Source of the DNA: Pseudomonas sp. B21-023
GTDB taxonomy: Bacteria > Pseudomonadota > Gammaproteobacteria > Pseudomonadales > Pseudomonadaceae
Length of the DNA: 64,000 nucleotides
Direction of reading: 5' to 3'
NCBI RefSeq assembly: GCF_024749165.1
Contig: NZ_CP087190.1
Coordinates: 3,197,501 to 3,261,500 of the forward strand
The translations under genes and the position numbers were made by a program. How positions within the stretch are numbered: the stretch's first letter is position 1; each line of letters begins with the position of its first letter. This document shows positions 8,950-17,959 of the stretch, piece after piece. The notes beneath the pieces were generated by a model. The model saw only the letters and a list, made by a program, of their open reading frames with translations, was not told the origin of the DNA and did no database searches.

Positions 8950-11097
8950 ATGCCTTTGCTGCGACAACTCTCCATCCAATGGAAGATCACCCTGCTGGCG
9001 GGCCTGTGCCTGGCGGCAATCGTCACCCTGCTCGTCGGCCTTTCGCTGTACCGCATGGACCACAGTTCGGACCTGGTGAAAGCCAGCAGCATGCGCATGC
9101 TCTCCGACTCGGCCCAGTCGCGCATCGAGTCCCAGGGCGAGGTCCAGGCCCTGAACATCCGTCGTCAGTTCATGGACGCCTACCAGTACGGCGCCGGTTT
9201 CGCCCGCCAGGTGCTGTTCCTGCGTGAGCAGGCGGAAAAGCGCTTCCTCGACGCCTACGATCTGCGCCAGGACATGACTGCCCAGGTGCGTGCCGCGCTG
9301 CAGGCCAACCCCGACCTGCTCGGCCTGTCGCTGGTGTTCGAACCGGGCGCGCTGGATGGCAAAGACAAGCTGTTCGCCGGCCAGGGCGAATTGGGCAGCA
9401 ACGAGACCGGGCGCTTCGCCCTGTACTGGTCGCAGCCGCGGGTCGGCCAGCTGACCTCGATGGCGCTGCCCGAGCACGACATGGCCAACACCGAGATCGG
9501 CCCCAGCGGCCAGCCGGCCAACACCTGGTGGGTGTGCCCGCGCAGCACCGGCACAGTGTGCGTGGTCGAGCCGTACTTCTATGACATCGACGGCCAGCGG
9601 GTGCTGATGACCAGCATCGTCTTCCCGCTCAAGGCTGGCGACAAGGTCATCGCCACCCTGTCCATCGACATCAACCTCAACAGTTTGCAGGCTTTGAGCC
9701 AGACCGCCAGCCGCAGCCTTTACGAGGGCCAGACCACCGTCGGCATCCTCAGCCCCGTAGGCCTGCTGGCCGGTTACAGCGCCGATGCCGGCAAGCTGGC
9801 TCAGCGCTTCGACCAGGTCGACCGGACCCTGGGCGCGGAACTGGTGCGCAAGCTCGCCGAAGGCAAGCTGCAGATCCTCCATGACCAGCAGCGCCTGAAA
9901 GTACTGGCCGCCTTCGAGCCGATCCCCGGCGGCAAGCCCTGGGGCGTGCTGCTGGACGTACCGGAAAGCGCCCTGACCGGGCCGGCCGAGGCGCTCAAGG
10001 TAGAACTCGACGCCCTCAACACCAGCGGCACCCTGCTCGAACTGGGCCTGGGCCTGGCCGCCGCCATCGCCGGCCTGCTGCTGGTGTGGCTGATGGCCCG
10101 CGGCGTGACCCGGCCGATCCTTGGCGTGGCCGCCATGCTCAAGGACATCGCCAGCGGCGAAGGCGACCTGACCCGCCGCCTGCAATACGACAAGCAGGAC
10201 GAACTGGGCGAACTGGCCGGTTGGTTCAATCGCTTCCTCGACAAGCTGCAGCCGACCATCGCCGAGGTCAAGCGCTCGGTCCAGGCCGCCCGCGGCACCG
10301 CCGACCAGTCCGCGGCCATCGCCGCCGAGACCAGCGCCGGCATGGAGCAGCAGTACCGCCAGGTCGACCAGGTGGCCACCGCCTCCCACGAAATGAGCGC
10401 CACTGCCCAGGATGTCGCCCGCAGCGCTGCCCAGGCCGCCCAGGCCGCGCGTGAAGCCGACCAGGCCACCCGCGAAGGCCTGGCGGTAATCGACCGCACC
10501 ACCACCAGCATCGATACCCTGGCCGCCGACATGAGCGGCGCCATGGCCCAGGTCGAGGGCCTGGCGCGCAACAGCGAGAAGATCGGTTCGGTGCTCGAGG
10601 TCATTCGCTCGATCGCCGAGCAGACCAACCTGCTGGCGCTCAACGCCGCGATCGAGGCGGCCCGTGCCGGCGAGGCTGGCCGCGGCTTCGCCGTGGTCGC
10701 CGACGAAGTGCGCAACCTGGCGCGCCGTACCCAGGAGTCGGTGGAGGAAACCCGCCAGGTGATCGAGGCCCTGCAGGCCGGCACCCAGGAAGTGGTCGGC
10801 GCCATGGACAGCAGCCATCGCCAGGCCCAGGGTGGCGTGGAACAGGTCGGCCAGGCCGTTACCGCGCTGCAGCGCATCGGCCAGGCGGTGACCGTGATCA
10901 CCGACATGAACCTGCAGATCGCCAGCGCCGCCGAGGAACAGAGCGCGGTGGCCGAGGAGATCAACAGCAACGTCGCCACCATCCGTGACGTGACCGAGTC
11001 GCTGAGCGGCCAGGCCAACGAATCGGCACGGGTCAGCCAGTCGCTCAACAGCCTGGCCAACCAGCAGCAGGGGTTGATGGATCAGTTCCGCGTTTAA
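8950..11097 (+). CDS. Methyl-accepting chemotaxis protein with large periplasmic sensor
   Basis: A 715-residue chemoreceptor. A first membrane helix (about residues 12-32) is followed by a periplasmic domain of about 330 residues, whose size and motifs ([24 protein letters not shown]) suggest a double-Cache fold. A second helix lies near residues 363-383 ([19 protein letters not shown]), then a HAMP domain with RPI and EGDLTRRL. The cytoplasmic signalling hairpin tip is [19 protein letters not shown]. It would relay ligand binding to CheA/CheW at the cell pole. Double-Cache receptors of Pseudomonas bind amino acids, polyamines or quaternary amines. The ligand here is not known. The gene ends about 100 bases before a betaine-type transporter pair. 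Confidence 0.92.
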   Translation: MPLLRQLSIQWKITLLAGLCLAAIVTLLVGLSLYRMDHSSDLVKASSMRMLSDSAQSRIESQGEVQALNIRRQFMDAYQYGAGFARQVLFLREQAEKRFLDAYDLRQDMTAQVRAALQANPDLLGLSLVFEPGALDGKDKLFAGQGELGSNETGRFALYWSQPRVGQLTSMALPEHDMANTEIGPSGQPANTWWVCPRSTGTVCVVEPYFYDIDGQRVLMTSIVFPLKAGDKVIATLSIDINLNSLQALSQTASRSLYEGQTTVGILSPVGLLAGYSADAGKLAQRFDQVDRTLGAELVRKLAEGKLQILHDQQRLKVLAAFEPIPGGKPWGVLLDVPESALTGPAEALKVELDALNTSGTLLELGLGLAAAIAGLLLVWLMARGVTRPILGVAAMLKDIASGEGDLTRRLQYDKQDELGELAGWFNRFLDKLQPTIAEVKRSVQAARGTADQSAAIAAETSAGMEQQYRQVDQVATASHEMSATAQDVARSAAQAAQAAREADQATREGLAVIDRTTTSIDTLAADMSGAMAQVEGLARNSEKIGSVLEVIRSIAEQTNLLALNAAIEAARAGEAGRGFAVVADEVRNLARRTQESVEETRQVIEALQAGTQEVVGAMDSSHRQAQGGVEQVGQAVTALQRIGQAVTVITDMNLQIASAAEEQSAVAEEINSNVATIRDVTESLSGQANESARVSQSLNSLANQQQGLMDQFRV

Positions 11098-11140
11098 CTG
11101 CCAAACGCCGGGGCCGCTCGCAGGTGGTCTCGGCTGCAAA

Positions 11141-11191
11141 GCCTCGTCGTCTACACTTTTGCCGGAACCCACGGACCGGCACCGACGAGGC
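11141..11191 (+). promoter_or_regulatory. Possible ribosome-site-occluding hairpin before the binding-protein gene
   Basis: GCCTCGTCG (11141-11149) is a perfect complement of CGACGAGGC (11183-11191), and the second arm contains the likely ribosome-binding site of the next gene. An inner pair GCCGG/CCGGC lies between them. Whether the RNA folds this way in the cell is not shown. Confidence 0.4.
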
Positions 11192-11195
11192 CCCG

Positions 11196-12206
11196 ATGAA
11201 GAAAGTTCCTACCCTGCTGGCCAGCCTGCTCCTTGCCTTCGGCCTGGCCAGCACCGACTCCGCCGCTGCGGCCGAGCAACCCATCCACTTCGGCGCCATC
11301 GGCTGGGAAAGCGGCGCACTGACCACCGAGATCCTGCGCCTGATCGTCGAACGTGGCTACGACTACCCCACCGACACCCTGCCCGGCAGCACCGTGAGCA
11401 TGGAAGTGGCCCTGGCGCGCAACGACCTGCAAGTGATCGCCGAGGAATGGGCCGGGCGCAGCCCAGCCTGGGTCAAGGCCGAGCAGGCCGGCCAGGTGTT
11501 CGCCCTGGGCGACACGGTGAAGAACGCGGAGGAAGGCTGGTGGGTACCGGCCTACATCATAAAGGGCGACCCGGCACGCAACCTCGACCCCCTTGCGCCG
11601 GACCTGCGCAGCGTCGACGACCTCAAACGCTACCCCCAGGTATTCGACGACCCCGAGGCGCCCGGCAAGGGCCGCTTCCTCAACAGCCCCAGCGGCTGGA
11701 CTTCCGAGACCGTCAACAGCCAGAAGCTCAAGGCCTATGGCCTGGACGGGCTGTACAACAACTTCCGCAGCGGCACCGGCGCGGCCCTCGACGCCGAGAT
11801 CGCCGCCAAGATCAAGCTCGGCAAGCCCGTGCTGTTCTACTACTGGAGCCCTACTCCGCTGATGGGCCGCTACGACCTGGTACGCCTCGAAGAGCCCCCG
11901 TTCGATGCAGCCGCCTGGGCCACCCTCACAGATCCCGCCAATCCCGCTCCCAAAGGCAGCCGTTCGTTGCCGGCCAAGCTCTCGATCGGGGTATCGAAGG
12001 CGTTTCGTGACGCCCACCCGGACCTGGTCGCCGTATTCGAGAAAGTCGACCTGCCCATCGACACCCTGAACAAGGCACTCGCCGACATGAGCGAAACCCG
12101 GCAGAAACCTCGCGACGCGGCGATCGCCTTCCTGCGTGACAACCCCGCGGTGTGGAAGGCCTGGCTGCCCGCCGAAAACGCCGCCAAGGTCGAGGCCGGC
12201 CTGTGA
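11196..12206 (+). CDS. Glycine betaine/quaternary-amine ABC transporter, periplasmic binding protein
   Basis: A 336-residue OpuAC/ProX-type substrate-binding protein. The ATG at 11196 gives a standard signal peptide (MKKVPTLLASLLLAFGLAST ... ADSAAAA region). Tryptophan- and tyrosine-rich motifs (GAIGWESGALT, AEEWAGRSPAW, EEGWWVPAYI, FYYWSPTPLM) are what this family uses to cage the quaternary ammonium head group. The likely ligands are glycine betaine, choline, carnitine or a relative. Its stop codon overlaps the start of the permease gene. A possible hairpin covers its ribosome-binding site. Confidence 0.88.
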   Translation: MKKVPTLLASLLLAFGLASTDSAAAAEQPIHFGAIGWESGALTTEILRLIVERGYDYPTDTLPGSTVSMEVALARNDLQVIAEEWAGRSPAWVKAEQAGQVFALGDTVKNAEEGWWVPAYIIKGDPARNLDPLAPDLRSVDDLKRYPQVFDDPEAPGKGRFLNSPSGWTSETVNSQKLKAYGLDGLYNNFRSGTGAALDAEIAAKIKLGKPVLFYYWSPTPLMGRYDLVRLEEPPFDAAAWATLTDPANPAPKGSRSLPAKLSIGVSKAFRDAHPDLVAVFEKVDLPIDTLNKALADMSETRQKPRDAAIAFLRDNPAVWKAWLPAENAAKVEAGL

Positions 12207-13051
12207 GCGGTGGTTTTCCCGAAGCCCTGCAATTTTCTTTCGCCGCTTGGGTCAACCGCCTGGTCGACTGGCTGGTCCTGCACTATGGCGACCATCTGCG
12301 CACCGTCTCCGACCAGTTGCTGCAACTGCTGCTAGGCCTGGAAAACCTGCTCCGCCTGCTGCCCTGGTGGCTGCTGCTGGTGCTGGTCGGCCTGCTGGCC
12401 TGGCATGCCAGCCGCAGCCTGGTCCGGGCGTTGATGCTGCCACTACTGCTGGCACTGATTGGCATGCTCGGGCTGTGGGACAAGCTGCTGCAGACCCTCG
12501 CCCTGGTGCTGGTCAGCACCGGCCTGTGCGTGCTGATCGGGGTGCCGCTGGGCATCCTGCTGGCCACCCGGCCCCTGGCCCGGCGCCTGATCCTGCCGGT
12601 GCTCGACGTGATGCAGACCCTGCCGGCCTTCGTCTACCTGATCCCGGTGCTGATGCTGTTCGGCCTGGGCAAGGTGCCGGCAGTGTTCGCCACGCTGATC
12701 TACGCCCTGCCGCCGCTGGTGCGCCTGACCGAGCTGGGCCTTTCGCAGATCGACCCGTCGCTGCTGCAGGCCGCCCACGGCCTGGGTGCCAGCCGCTGGC
12801 AACGGCTGCGACGCATCGCCTTGCCGCTGGCCCTGCCAAGCATCATGGCCGGGCTCAACCAGTCGGTGATGATGGCCCTGTCGATGGTGGTGGTAGCCTC
12901 GATGATCGGCGCCCGCGGGCTGGGCGAGGACGTGCTGGCCGGTATCCAGACCCTCAACGTCGGCCAAGGCGTCGAGGCGGGCCTGGCGATCGTCGCGCTG
13001 GCGATGGTGATCGACCGCATCAGCCAGGCATACGGACGCCCCGGGCGTTGA
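12203..13051 (+). CDS. Glycine betaine/quaternary-amine ABC transporter, permease
   Basis: A 282-residue ProW/OpuAB-type inner-membrane permease. It starts with GTG in a GTGA overlap with the binding-protein stop, so the two are translationally coupled. The conserved EAA loop is HGLGASRWQRLRRIALPLALP, followed by SIMAGLNQSVMMALSMVV and IGARGLGEDV, all typical of this family. About six membrane helices are visible. No gene for the ATP-binding subunit (ProV/OpuAA) lies on either side. The next gene is a LysR regulator, so the ATPase must be supplied from elsewhere. Confidence 0.88.
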   Translation: MSGGFPEALQFSFAAWVNRLVDWLVLHYGDHLRTVSDQLLQLLLGLENLLRLLPWWLLLVLVGLLAWHASRSLVRALMLPLLLALIGMLGLWDKLLQTLALVLVSTGLCVLIGVPLGILLATRPLARRLILPVLDVMQTLPAFVYLIPVLMLFGLGKVPAVFATLIYALPPLVRLTELGLSQIDPSLLQAAHGLGASRWQRLRRIALPLALPSIMAGLNQSVMMALSMVVVASMIGARGLGEDVLAGIQTLNVGQGVEAGLAIVALAMVIDRISQAYGRPGR

Positions 13052-13123
13052 GGCTCGCATTCGCGTATCGTACCTATTGCCCTCGACAGGGTGAGCCCGC
13101 CACGTCACGAACCGGAGCCCCGC

Positions 13124-13987
13124 GTGTCCCTCAAAGCCCTGCGCACCCTGGTCACCATCGCCCGCCATGGCACCTTCGCCCGCGCCGCCGACCTGCTGAG
13201 CCTGACCCCTTCGGCGGTGAGCCTGCACATCAAGACCCTGGAAGACGAGCTGCAGGTCGCCCTGTTCGACCGCAGCCGCCGCCAGGTGATGCTGACCGAG
13301 GCCGGCCAACTGGCGGTGGCCCGCGCCGAAGGCATCCTGGCTGCCTACGACGAACTGGCCGACACCCTGGCCAGTGGCACCAGCCTGCGCGGTCGCCTGC
13401 GCATCGGCGCGATCCACACCGTGCTCGCCCGGCGCCTGCCCAGGGCACTGGTGTGGATCAAGGCGCACCACCCCGAGCTGCACGTCAGCGTGGTGTCGGG
13501 CATGTCTGCGGAACTCGCCCGGCGGGTCGAAGATGGCGAGCTCGACGCGGCAGTCACCACCGAACCGGTCAGCCCCTACCCGCAAAGCCTGCAGTACACG
13601 CCGCTGTTCGAGGATCGCTTCTGGGCCATTGCCAGCCCGGATCTGGCTGGTCAGAGCCTGTCGGCGCTGCTCGCCAGCCAGCCGTTCCTGCGCTTCGACA
13701 AACGCGCATGGGCCGGCCGCCAGATCGAACAGGAACTGCGCCGCCAGCGCCTGCAAGTCAACGAACAGATGGAGCTGGACAGCCAGGAGGCCCTGGCGCG
13801 CATGGCGGCCATGGGGCTCGGGGTGGCGGTCATCCCCATGAGCGACGACGACCTCGACCGGCTGCCCGCCGCCACCGTGCTGCCCTTCGGTGAACCGCAG
13901 CTGACCCGGCGCATGGTGCTGCTGGAACATGAAAAGAGCCAGCGGCGGCACCTGAGCGCGGTGTTGAAGACCGCGCTCGAGGCTTGA
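13124..13987 (+). CDS. LysR-family transcriptional regulator
   Basis: A 287-residue LysR-type regulator. The N-terminal winged helix-turn-helix covers roughly residues 3-62 (SLKALRTLVTIARHGTFARA, then LTPSAVSLHIKTLEDEL). A PBP-like effector domain follows. The GTG at 13124 is chosen because CGGAG precedes it and the HTH begins right after it, as is usual. An in-frame GTG 33 bases upstream is less likely. It is codirectional with the ABC transporter pair and the downstream AEC transporter. LysR proteins often regulate adjacent genes, so either could be a target, but no operator is evident. Confidence 0.88.
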   Translation: MSLKALRTLVTIARHGTFARAADLLSLTPSAVSLHIKTLEDELQVALFDRSRRQVMLTEAGQLAVARAEGILAAYDELADTLASGTSLRGRLRIGAIHTVLARRLPRALVWIKAHHPELHVSVVSGMSAELARRVEDGELDAAVTTEPVSPYPQSLQYTPLFEDRFWAIASPDLAGQSLSALLASQPFLRFDKRAWAGRQIEQELRRQRLQVNEQMELDSQEALARMAAMGLGVAVIPMSDDDLDRLPAATVLPFGEPQLTRRMVLLEHEKSQRRHLSAVLKTALEA

Positions 13988-14118
13988 ATACTGGCGAAAG
14001 CGCTACGCAGCGGTGTAGACAGTGCATTTTTTCTCAACGGTCACTCAAGAAAACACCGTTTTTTCTGCTCACTCAACTCCGCTAGTCTGTGCCCGTACCC
14101 GGCCACGGACCACCCGCC

Positions 14119-15036
14119 ATGCTCCACCTGCTGCTCACTACTCTCGTCCCGATCATCCTGCTCATCGCCCTGGGCACCTGGCTGCGGGTCCGTGGCTTTC
14201 TCGCCGAAACCTTCTGGCCCGGCGCCGAACGCCTGAGCTATTACGTGCTGCTGCCGTCGTTGTTCCTGCACGGCCTGGCCACCGCCAACCTTGAAGGCGT
14301 GCCGGTACTGGGCATGGTCGGCGTGCTGATGCTCTCGACCCTACTCGGCGCCCTGCTGCTGGTGCTCTACCAGGGCGTTGCCAGCCATGACGGCGGCGAC
14401 TTCACCTCGGTGTTCCAGGGTGGCGTGCGCTTCAACAACTACATTGGCGCCACCCTGGCCGCCGGCCTCTACGGCACTGCCGGCATCGCCCTGGCGGCGG
14501 TGGCCAACGCCGCCATCGTGCCGCTGGTCAACCTGCTCTGTGTGCTGGTATTCGCCCGCTTCAGCGCACGCCACAGCTCACCGACCACAGTGCTCAAGGC
14601 GATCTTCGCCAACCCGTTGATCATCGGCTGCGCGGCTGGCCTGTTGCTACGGGTAACCGGCCTCGGCCTGCCGGCCGGCCTGGAGCCCACGGTCAAGGCC
14701 CTGGGCCAGGCGGCGCTGCCCCTTGGCTTGCTGTGCGTCGGCGCGGCGCTCGGCGGGGCGCGACTGGGCCAGCAGGTCAGGCCGGTGCTGGCGGCGTCGC
14801 TATTCAAGTTCCTGGTCATGCCGGTGACCACCTGGGGCCTGTGCCGGTTGCTCGGGCTGGGTGGCCAGGCAGCGGTGGTGGCGGTGCTGTTCCAGGCACT
14901 GCCCACCGCTTCCTCGTCCTATGTGATGGCCCGGCAGATGGGCGGCAATGCACCGTTGATGGCCACCATCATCGCCCTGCAGACCATCACCGCCGCCGCG
15001 ACCCTGCCCCTGGTGCTGAGCCTGACACTGAATTGA
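14119..15036 (+). CDS. AEC-family transporter
   Basis: A 305-residue membrane protein with about ten hydrophobic helices in two five-helix halves, typical of the auxin efflux carrier family, which in bacteria includes malonate and other organic-acid transporters. Signature stretches include LSYYVLLPSLFLHGLA, VRFNNYIGATLA and a C-terminal ALPTASSSYVMARQMGG. The ATG at 14119 places the first helix at the N terminus. An upstream in-frame start would add a proline-rich tail without a ribosome site. The substrate is unknown. Confidence 0.85.
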   Translation: MLHLLLTTLVPIILLIALGTWLRVRGFLAETFWPGAERLSYYVLLPSLFLHGLATANLEGVPVLGMVGVLMLSTLLGALLLVLYQGVASHDGGDFTSVFQGGVRFNNYIGATLAAGLYGTAGIALAAVANAAIVPLVNLLCVLVFARFSARHSSPTTVLKAIFANPLIIGCAAGLLLRVTGLGLPAGLEPTVKALGQAALPLGLLCVGAALGGARLGQQVRPVLAASLFKFLVMPVTTWGLCRLLGLGGQAAVVAVLFQALPTASSSYVMARQMGGNAPLMATIIALQTITAAATLPLVLSLTLN

Positions 15037-15082
15037 AGCCGAACGGCTAGACTGTGAACAGCCCTCTCGCGGAGTCTCGATC

Positions 15083-15694
15083 ATGCGCCTTGCGTGGATG
15101 CTGTTCGGTGTGTCCCTGACCCTGCTCGCAGGCCCCCTCCCCGCCGCTGACAGCCAGCAGGCCGCCGTTGCCGAAGACAAGGCGCAGGTGCTCGAGGAGA
15201 AGGTGGTCGAGGACGCCCCGCCGCCGAAAAAACAGGAAACCCTGACTCCCGGCGAAGTCCAGGCCGTCGACCCGGCGGGCCAGGCGCCGATGGACGACAG
15301 CATCACCTGCCTGGCCCGCACCATCTACTGGGAAGCCAAGGGCGCCGACGCCGAGGACATGAGCGCGGTGGCCAGCGTGGTGCTCAATCGCCTCGGCCAC
15401 GAAGGCTTCCCCGACAGTATCTGCGCGGTGGTCAAGCAGGGAGTCGAGAGCAAGAGCTGCCAGTTCTCCTGGTGGTGCGACGGGCGCCCCGATCAGGTGG
15501 AAGAAGCGCAGCGCTACGCCGTGGCCAAGGAAATCGCCCGCAAGGCACTCAACCAGCAGCTCAAGGACCCCACCGGCGGCGCCCTGTATTTCCATGACCG
15601 TAGCGTCCGCCCCGACTGGGCCAAGGCCTATCGCAAGACGGCCCAGACGACGCACTTCCTGTTCTACAAGCCGAACCAGGCCTTGGCCCGCTAG
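15083..15694 (+). CDS. Cell wall hydrolase, SleB-like
   Basis: A 203-residue exported protein. The N terminus is a signal peptide (MRLAWMLFGVSLTLLAGPLPA, cleaved near residue 22). Then comes a low-complexity acidic/proline linker up to about residue 65, then a Hydrolase_2 (SleB C-terminal) domain. The CLARTIYWEAKG motif carries the probable catalytic glutamate, and CQFSWWCDG and GALYFHDRSV are conserved. The domain acts as a lytic transglycosylase on peptidoglycan in spore-formers. In Pseudomonas, which does not sporulate, it probably remodels the wall. GCGGAG precedes the ATG. Confidence 0.85.
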   Translation: MRLAWMLFGVSLTLLAGPLPAADSQQAAVAEDKAQVLEEKVVEDAPPPKKQETLTPGEVQAVDPAGQAPMDDSITCLARTIYWEAKGADAEDMSAVASVVLNRLGHEGFPDSICAVVKQGVESKSCQFSWWCDGRPDQVEEAQRYAVAKEIARKALNQQLKDPTGGALYFHDRSVRPDWAKAYRKTAQTTHFLFYKPNQALAR

Positions 15695-15697
15695 ACA

Positions 15698-15769
15698 TCA
15701 GAAACCGACCGTTGCCGATACCCGCCAGGTCAGGCCAGTAGGCGATGTCGAGCACATTTTGCACGCTGG
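15698..15769 (-). pseudogene. Remnant of a TonB-dependent receptor C terminus
   Basis: In minus-strand frames that differ by a shift, the fragments ASVQNVLDIAYW and TWRVSATVGF followed by a stop resemble the last strands of siderophore receptors: the VxNVFDKxYW motif and a final strand ending in Phe. The rest of the receptor is absent. It lies downstream of, and on the same strand as, the broken sigma gene, as a receptor gene would. The match is short and could be chance. Confidence 0.4.
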
Positions 15770-15856
15770 CGCACAGGCGTGGACAAGGGGCGAATCAGAG
15801 AGTTCAGGGACATCCGCAATGCACTTGTTGGAGGGTGATGCCCTGAGTGCGCGCGT

Positions 15857-16046
15857 TCACAGCGCCACCAACAGGCAATGCTCGCACGCCCTGACCATGT
15901 AGCGCTTGACCGTGCGCTCACTGACGCTCACTGACCCGCAGGCGGGCGGTGATATTGGCGTAGTCCAGGCGTCGCTGGAGCCAGCCGCGATGTGCTTGAT
16001 AGAGAGCGCTTAGCGGAGGGACGGTTGCCGCGGTGGACTCGGTCAT
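15857..16046 (-). pseudogene. Broken FecI-type ECF sigma factor gene
   Basis: The frame starts at ATG 16046 with MTESTAATVPPLSALYQAHR and GWLQRRL, a typical FecI N terminus. It then jumps directly to DYANITARLRVSER, which belongs to the C-terminal region 4, so most of the gene is deleted. GTCAGTGAGC is then duplicated in tandem (20 bases around 15918-15937), which shifts the frame and gives an early stop. After removing one copy the frame continues as VSERTVKRYMVRACEHCLLV, the usual end of these sigma factors. Both lesions make it non-functional. Confidence 0.8.
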
Positions 16047-16175
16047 CAAGAGCTCGCTGATGCGGGTGTAGATGAGACGGTTCTCTTTGACTTCAATGCA
16101 TTGGCCAATCGCTGCGGCCCTGAGGGGAATGCAGTTATGTTCGCCATTTCACTGAGCTGCCCACCCCGAGTTACA

Positions 16176-16412
16176 TCAGTCGAACTCAATAGGAGGCTGA
16201 CAGTCGCCGGCTGAACTTCGAGCCGTCCCGGCCGGGCATACGCTTGATCCAACGTCACCGATGAACGTGGCGGCAACCTGCAGCGTCTTCTGCGCAATGC
16301 TGCTTTGGAAAAACGGTGAAGCGCCCTTGGGAGAGCTCTCCGGCTCATTGCCATAGGCTATCTGGGTCAAGCTTGCAGATACCAGCAACGCGGCCGATAC
16401 AACCTTTTTCAT
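16176..16412 (-). CDS. Small secreted protein of unknown function, 78 residues
   Basis: I do not recognise this protein. It has a clear signal peptide (MKKVVSAALLVSASLTQIAY, cleaved near residue 21-23) and a good ribosome site (AAAGGAC eight to ten bases before ATG). The mature part is about 56 residues, with two cysteines in VCPAGTARSSAGDC that could form a disulphide. It lies just upstream of the broken sigma gene, on the same strand, in DNA less GC-rich than its surroundings. That suggests a foreign or decaying island. The 3' part may be altered, so the present C terminus may not be ancestral. Confidence 0.5.
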   Translation of the reverse strand: MKKVVSAALLVSASLTQIAYGNEPESSPKGASPFFQSSIAQKTLQVAATFIGDVGSSVCPAGTARSSAGDCQPPIEFD

Positions 16413-16599
16413 ACAGTGTCCTTTCAGTAATTTCTGGTTTCATTAGCGCAGACGAAGCATTTTCTCCTGCAGCCCGACAGACTCTATCTGTCATTCATCC
16501 CAGGCAGCGTTAGGAAAAGACCACTTCGCCGCTTTAAAGCACTCCGCTAGCTTGTGGGAAATAGTACTGGAGGACATGTCGGCGCCAAGGTACCGGGCC
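16413..16599. other. Gene-free, relatively AT-rich spacer
   Basis: No convincing reading frame, RNA gene or repeat was found here. It includes the upstream region of the small secreted protein and the DNA beyond the urease operon terminator. Confidence 0.5.
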
Positions 16600-16644
16600 A
16601 GCAGCCGTGAGGCCGCGCGGGCTGCGCTCGGCCTCACGGCTGCT
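16600..16644 (-). terminator. Long perfect stem-loop after the urease operon
   Basis: AGCAGCCGTGAGGCCG at 16600-16615 is an exact complement of CGGCCTCACGGCTGCT at 16629-16644, a 16-bp stem with a 13-base loop. It begins six bases past the ureG stop. No U tract follows, so it may protect the mRNA 3' end or act with Rho. Confidence 0.6.
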
Positions 16645-16649
16645 GCCCT

Positions 16650-17273
<624 letters not shown>

Positions 17274-17284
17274 CGTGGCAGTCC

Positions 17285-17959
17285 TCAGGAACGGAACAAA
17301 CGGGTGTATTGGGTTTCATGGCGCGACGAAGCGATGGCCAGCAGTGGCAGGCCACCGCCTAGCTGTTCGTCGTCCAGGGTCAGGGCATGATCGAGCACGG
17401 CAGGCAGTTCCTCGCCCAAGTCGCGCAGCAGGGTCTGGGCGGCCTGCTGGCCGAACGGCACCAGCTTCACCCCCGCCATCACCGCGCCTTCGAGCCAGGC
17501 AAAGCCATGGCCCAGGGCGAGCTGGCGCAGCGGGATCGACCAGTGCACCCCAAGCCAGGCCATGCCGCCCAGCTGGCTGAGCTCAAGGCTGGCGCGCCAG
17601 GCCGGCTCCTGCCCCAGTTGCCAGCCATCGAGCAGACGTGCCAGGGCGCTGCCGCGCTGCCGTTCCTCAAGGCGCAGTTCGGCGGTCTCGCGGTTGGCCA
17701 AAAGAAACTGGCTCCAGTGCGCGAAGGCGTCGGCATCGTCCGCCTGGCAGGCCTTGTACAGGCGCGCCAGCAACGGCCAGTCGAGGTAGCCGAGGGTGTC
17801 GTGCAACTGCTCGCGCTGCCAGGCGGCGAAGCCTTTGGCGTCCTTCACCCAACCGGCTTCCACGGCCCATTCCAGGCCTTGCGAGTAGGTGAAGCCGCCC
17901 ACCGGCAAGCCGGGGCTGGCCAACTGCAGCAAGCGCAGCAGCGCCAGGTCGCTGTGCAT
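17285..17959 (-). CDS. ureF: Urease accessory protein UreF
   Basis: A 224-residue, mostly helical protein that bridges UreD and UreG in the urease activation complex. [20 protein letters not shown] near the N terminus is the family hallmark. [20 protein letters not shown] lies in the C-terminal half. The ATG at 17959 overlaps the stop of the upstream ureJ gene (TGATG), giving the standard length. A longer in-frame extension upstream lies inside ureJ and is not real. Confidence 0.95.
   Translation of the reverse strand: MHSDLALLRLLQLASPGLPVGGFTYSQGLEWAVEAGWVKDAKGFAAWQREQLHDTLGYLDWPLLARLYKACQADDADAFAHWSQFLLANRETAELRLEERQRGSALARLLDGWQLGQEPAWRASLELSQLGGMAWLGVHWSIPLRQLALGHGFAWLEGAVMAGVKLVPFGQQAAQTLLRDLGEELPAVLDHALTLDDEQLGGGLPLLAIASSRHETQYTRLFRS

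Noticed and set aside
8932..11172. 746-codon open frame antisense to the chemoreceptor
   Set aside because: The plus strand carries the complete chemoreceptor with its sigma-28 promoter. The antisense frame is a GC artefact.
12136..13893. 585-codon plus-strand frame spanning permease and LysR genes
   Set aside because: It is a different frame of two well-supported genes and translates to Arg/Pro/Ala-rich sequence.
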